17,179 nucleotides of DNA from Oligoflexales bacterium (GTDB taxonomy: Bacteria > Bdellovibrionota > Oligoflexia > Oligoflexales > Oligoflexaceae): contig JADFZC010000020.1 in assembly GCA_015232735.1 (NCBI GenBank), positions 1 through 17,179 on the forward strand. Direction: 5' to 3'. Both the position numbers and the translations under genes were made by a program. Below the pieces are notes generated by a model. That model was not told the DNA's origin. It saw nothing but the letters and a program-made list of their open reading frames with translations, and ran no database searches. Below are positions 13,695 through 17,179 of this stretch, one piece after another; within the stretch, counting starts at the first letter, position 1, and the number at the start of each line of letters is the position of its first letter.

Positions 13695-16082
13695 TTACTT
13701 TCTGCTTTTAATATTTTTCTGGGCAATCAAAAACATTTCACCGAAACCAATTTTAAAATGAACACCTTTGAATATGTACCCCATATGAATCAATATTCTC
13801 CCGATAGTCCTCATGATAATCGATTGTGAATACTCCCGTAAAACACCACCGACATATCCCAGCGAAAGTGATTTTACTGCTCGACCATGTTCTAATATCT
13901 GAAAGTGGGATTCTAACAACATTTTGATGCTTTGTTTACTAAAATAATGCAAATGTTCTGTCTTATAATGCGGCCATTGACCTCGCAATACACGTCTTGA
14001 TATTGAATCGATATTGGGTGTGGCGATGAAAATGATACCTTCTTTCTTCAAAATACGGCTGATTTCATTCATGAACGCCTTCGGTCCGACAATATGTTCC
14101 AGAAGGTCCAACATCACGATAACATCAAAATATTCCGATTCAAAACCCGCTGTTTCCAGATCACCCAGATAAACCTTATATCCCCGATTTTCACATGAGT
14201 TTACAGCAGTTACATTGCAATCGATCCCATATGTTTCAAATCCCAGTCGAGTCGCCACGCCTAGCATTTGCCCCAGAGCGCATCCAACATCAAGAAGCCT
14301 TCCTTTTCCCGAATACTTTCCGATAATTTTCAGATATCCTTCGAACGTATCTTCTTTTTGAATGTCAAGATCCCCTGAATTTCCTCCCTTTGACCATGGC
14401 AGGTAATATTTTTCCGAATAGATAGATGCAAGGTGCTTCTTTGATGGAAATGGAGCTATGAATTCATGGGAACAGGACAAGCACGAAAAATAACTGTACG
14501 AAAGCTTAGTGAACAGCTTTTTCAACTCTTTGCTACCGCAAAGAGGGCACTCGGCAAACTCCTTATTCGAACTTTTCCTGTCGTTTTCTTTGCCTAATTT
14601 GTCTGCTATGAAGTAAAATAGGTCATTTCCAAAAACTTCGAGCGGAAAAAAAGTGATGTGATAACGAAGCCGCATCCTCGCGATTTTTTTGTATACATAT
14701 ACAAATGGATACAAAAAGCGATGAATCAGGCTGCCATTCAAAAAATATGTTTCATACTTGTTGTCAATAAAGTATATCGCTGTGTATATCATATTCAGGA
14801 GCTTTATGCGCTTTCTATCGAGCCAAGGACAGTTTCTCGCATTATTTTCCAACTGCATTTCCGCCCAATCCCCCAGCTTTTGTGGTTCCACAAAACCATA
14901 CCTTTTGGCCTCTTCATATAATGCGCTTCCAGGATAAGGCGTGTACTGGTGAAATCCTGAGATCTGGCAATTCGGATTTTCAGATGTCAATTTCAAGATA
15001 AGCTGCGTTGAAAGCCTGATATCATTTTCCGTCTCTTCAGGGATTCCGGAAAAGAAATTGTACAGCGGTATCATTTTCGGATACTTTAGAAAACGTCGAT
15101 TCAATTCAATTATCATATCCGGCGTTATCCGTTTTACAAGACGCTTTAATATGGCAGGGGAACCCGATTCAACCCCAATATTTATATGACGGGTATTTAC
15201 TGCATCCAAAAGCTCAAACATACTGTCATCAAGGCATAACAGGTCATCCACTCTTGCCCCGCGGAAACCAAGATTCACGTTCCATTTCTTTTCACGGAGG
15301 TACTCCAGAATTGTTGCCGCCCGCCGGGGATTGGCAAAAAAATCGTCATCAATGAAGGAAATATAAGTGGGCGAATATTTTTCAACAAGTTCATCAAGGG
15401 TTCGCTTTGTCCGATCGATGGAATCGGGCATCCATTTAATAAACCCGGATAACGAACTATTGTAGCAAAACGAACATTTATGTGGACAATTTCGGCTTGT
15501 CATTATTGATATCAGCTTCTTATCGAAACCGGAACGATAGTATTTGCTATGATCCACCAAATCGTAAGGAGCAATCGGCAAACCATCCCAATCGAAATGT
15601 TCGCTGACCGGATTATTATATATTTTCCCTTCTTTTTTAAAATAAAGTCCAGGCACCTGGTCTATCGGAATCTCTCCATCCAAATGCTTAAGCAGTCGGT
15701 AAATCGAATACTCCCCTTTGTCAACGATCACAAAATCGACCAAATCATTTTCCAATGTCTGCCGCGGCATAATTGTTGGATGGATCCCTCCCCAAACCAT
15801 GGGAACATCAGCATGTTCACGTACAAATGATGCCATTTCGAGCGCATGGCGTATCGGTTCTCCGGTCATCGTAGTGATTCCAACTAAAATCACATCGGAT
15901 TCCAGTTCCTGCAGTACGCGGGTACGCCAATCAGGTTCGACCCTCTGGTCGATGATTACTGACTGATAACGGTCCGATGCATGAAACACCGACGAAAGAT
16001 AAATTAGGCTAAGGGGAAGATCGCAAATATAGAGATCGTATTTCCCACATCGTGGTTGTAATAGAAGAACCTTTTTTCTCAT
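13695..16082 (-). CDS. Fusion: B12-binding radical SAM protein + zinc ribbon + class I methyltransferase
   Basis: A 795-residue multidomain protein. Residues ~1-150 are a cobalamin-binding-type domain (VGITTMTGEP, MVWGGIHPTIMPRQ). Residues ~190-420 are a radical SAM core with CPHKCSFC (C199, C203, C206). Residues ~430-505 are a linker. Residues 512-537 are a zinc ribbon (CPLCG, then CLSC; C512, C515, C534, C537). Residues ~590-730 are a SAM-dependent methyltransferase with LLDVGCALGQ (596-605), the acidic YGIDCN strand end and LDLLEHI. The zinc ribbon plus methyltransferase half resembles free-standing methyltransferases found in glycan loci. The two halves are read in one frame without interruption. 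By inference one half makes a radical carbon change and the other an O- or N-methylation on the same or a linked sugar. It lies 1 bp after the preceding gene's stop. Confidence 0.88.
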   Translation of the reverse strand: MRKKVLLLQPRCGKYDLYICDLPLSLIYLSSVFHASDRYQSVIIDQRVEPDWRTRVLQELESDVILVGITTMTGEPIRHALEMASFVREHADVPMVWGGIHPTIMPRQTLENDLVDFVIVDKGEYSIYRLLKHLDGEIPIDQVPGLYFKKEGKIYNNPVSEHFDWDGLPIAPYDLVDHSKYYRSGFDKKLISIMTSRNCPHKCSFCYNSSLSGFIKWMPDSIDRTKRTLDELVEKYSPTYISFIDDDFFANPRRAATILEYLREKKWNVNLGFRGARVDDLLCLDDSMFELLDAVNTRHINIGVESGSPAILKRLVKRITPDMIIELNRRFLKYPKMIPLYNFFSGIPEETENDIRLSTQLILKLTSENPNCQISGFHQYTPYPGSALYEEAKRYGFVEPQKLGDWAEMQLENNARNCPWLDRKRIKLLNMIYTAIYFIDNKYETYFLNGSLIHRFLYPFVYVYKKIARMRLRYHITFFPLEVFGNDLFYFIADKLGKENDRKSSNKEFAECPLCGSKELKKLFTKLSYSYFSCLSCSHEFIAPFPSKKHLASIYSEKYYLPWSKGGNSGDLDIQKEDTFEGYLKIIGKYSGKGRLLDVGCALGQMLGVATRLGFETYGIDCNVTAVNSCENRGYKVYLGDLETAGFESEYFDVIVMLDLLEHIVGPKAFMNEISRILKKEGIIFIATPNIDSISRRVLRGQWPHYKTEHLHYFSKQSIKMLLESHFQILEHGRAVKSLSLGYVGGVLREYSQSIIMRTIGRILIHMGYIFKGVHFKIGFGEMFLIAQKNIKSRK

Positions 16083-16083
16083 T

Positions 16084-17160
16084 CTATAGACTCAATTCTT
16101 CAAGGCTCATTGGATTCCTTGGATGTTCCGAAATTCTGACAGGCAACTCACTTGCCCCGGCAATGGGAATAAGATACTCATCGATATACTCATGGTCCGC
16201 TCCAATGAGGCAATCCGCAGGTCGCCGCTGGAAATGCTTAAAATTTGCCATTCGCCGCCAAATAGTCTCAAGAGGCTCCTCCCTGACATTGCCAAATGAG
16301 ATATAGTTCATGCCACATCCCATCACTTCTCCATAAGGACTGATCGCCACTTTTTCCCTTCCTCCGGGACATTCCACTTTCATTGAAAAGTTGATCGTCC
16401 AATCTGAGCGTATATGAGGATTTTCTCTCATAATTTTCTGCACGTCATGCCAATCTTCCCTAGTGAGCACATTTTCCTTTTTCCCCGCCCAGTTCCCCAG
16501 AGGACATACCAAAGAAAAAACGATGCCTACCCCTTGTTCTTTTGCAAACCTTACCATTTTCATGGTCTTCTCGGTATCATGGTGCCCAATTACTGTGCTA
16601 ATATAGGCATTTGCATTGAACTCCTTTGCCATTTTAATGTTTTCAAGTACCTTTGCGAAGTGTCCCTTATAAGTCCGTATCTCATCATTTTTTTCCGGAT
16701 TATCACTATCGAGACTGAAATGAAAGGTATTGACACCAGCGTCAATTAACTCCTTAAATAACCCGCGACTCATATTTATTGAATTTGTAACGAATGCAAT
16801 AAGGCTTTTAGATGGCTCAAGGCTTCTGAGGACATCGAGAATATCGTCTCTTGTCGTCGGCTCGCCACCAGAAACAATTGCGGAAAAGGCGCCCAGCTTT
16901 TTTGCCTGGAGCCAGATATCATGTATTTCTGCTGGAACGAGGATCTTTTCATTATTCTTCTTTATTTTCGAAGCATAACACATCTCGCACTTAACATTGC
17001 AATCTGCAGTCACCGCAAATTCAATCGTCCGAAGAACCGGCTTCTTCAAAACAAGTGTTTTAAAATATCCATTAAATACTCGGGGAACAACTCCCAGTTT
17101 TTTCAATATCAGCTTGCTGTGAGCAAAATGATGCTCAATATGCTGGCTGGTTGAATACAT
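16084..17160 (-). CDS. Radical SAM protein with SPASM-like C-terminus
   Basis: A 358-residue radical SAM enzyme with CNVKCEMC (C54, C58, C61), VSGGEPTTR for SAM binding and FSLDSD on a later strand. The C-terminal half has the SPASM look: CPGGREKVAISPYGEVMGC, then FGNVREEPLETIWRRM and a further Cys (PADC). That layout is known from enzymes modifying peptides, proteins or small metabolites, so the substrate stays open. It differs clearly from the pair at 8368 and 11370, which share another C-terminus. The ATG at 17160 has a good ribosome site. It is the first gene of the leftward set visible here; the operon may begin beyond the window. Confidence 0.9.
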   Translation of the reverse strand: MYSTSQHIEHHFAHSKLILKKLGVVPRVFNGYFKTLVLKKPVLRTIEFAVTADCNVKCEMCYASKIKKNNEKILVPAEIHDIWLQAKKLGAFSAIVSGGEPTTRDDILDVLRSLEPSKSLIAFVTNSINMSRGLFKELIDAGVNTFHFSLDSDNPEKNDEIRTYKGHFAKVLENIKMAKEFNANAYISTVIGHHDTEKTMKMVRFAKEQGVGIVFSLVCPLGNWAGKKENVLTREDWHDVQKIMRENPHIRSDWTINFSMKVECPGGREKVAISPYGEVMGCGMNYISFGNVREEPLETIWRRMANFKHFQRRPADCLIGADHEYIDEYLIPIAGASELPVRISEHPRNPMSLEELSL

Positions 17161-17164
17161 AAGG

Positions 17165-17171
17165 CTTCCTT
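17165..17171 (-). promoter_or_regulatory. Ribosome binding site of the first radical SAM gene
   Basis: AAGGAAG on the minus strand, with its core AGGA 6 nt before the ATG at 17160, supports that start. Only 8 further bases of the window remain, so no promoter can be judged. Confidence 0.6.
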
Positions 17172-17179
17172 AATTTCTA

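Overview
The window looks like part of a surface-glycan (O-antigen, capsule or similar) locus from an AT-rich Gram-negative bacterium. That view rests on a GT9 heptosyltransferase-like protein, AlgI-type membrane O-acyltransferases, a FkbH-like enzyme with its own acyl carrier protein, and fragments of insertion sequences between genes. The species cannot be fixed from the sequence. A proteobacterium in the broad sense, perhaps of the anaerobic delta type given the many radical SAM enzymes, is only a guess.

Left edge (1-982): the N-terminus of a leftward membrane-protein gene is cut by the window edge. It is followed by about 900 bases without an intact gene, which hold a broken N-terminal piece of an IS256-type transposase and, near the right end, a plausible promoter for the next operon.

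Rightward operon (983-8183): a small MaoC-type hotdog dehydratase, a FkbH-like glyceryl/acyl-ACP synthase, an acyl carrier protein and an SDR reductase are tightly packed (overlaps of 25 and 4 bp). After an 89-bp inverted-repeat element come an MBOAT, a membrane-anchored SGNH protein and a second MBOAT. The likely logic is that the soluble enzymes build a small hydroxy-acyl group on the carrier protein, and the membrane enzymes move it onto an exported glycan. The first MBOAT has lost both conserved histidines, while the second keeps them.

Leftward operon (17160 to 8368): five radical SAM proteins and one GT9 glycosyltransferase. Two of the radical SAM proteins are of the B12-binding type, and one of these is fused to a zinc ribbon plus a class I methyltransferase. 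The last gene (8368-9413) appears to carry a -1 frame break at a run of nine T. Its best start, ribosome binding site and paralogue-like N-terminus lie in a different frame from the rest of the protein. A 317-bp stretch before it contains what look like decayed coding fragments.

The two operons converge at about 8184-8367. The left one is visibly richer in A+T than most of the right one, so the window looks like two separately acquired modules meeting tail to tail. No tRNA, rRNA or CRISPR array was seen.
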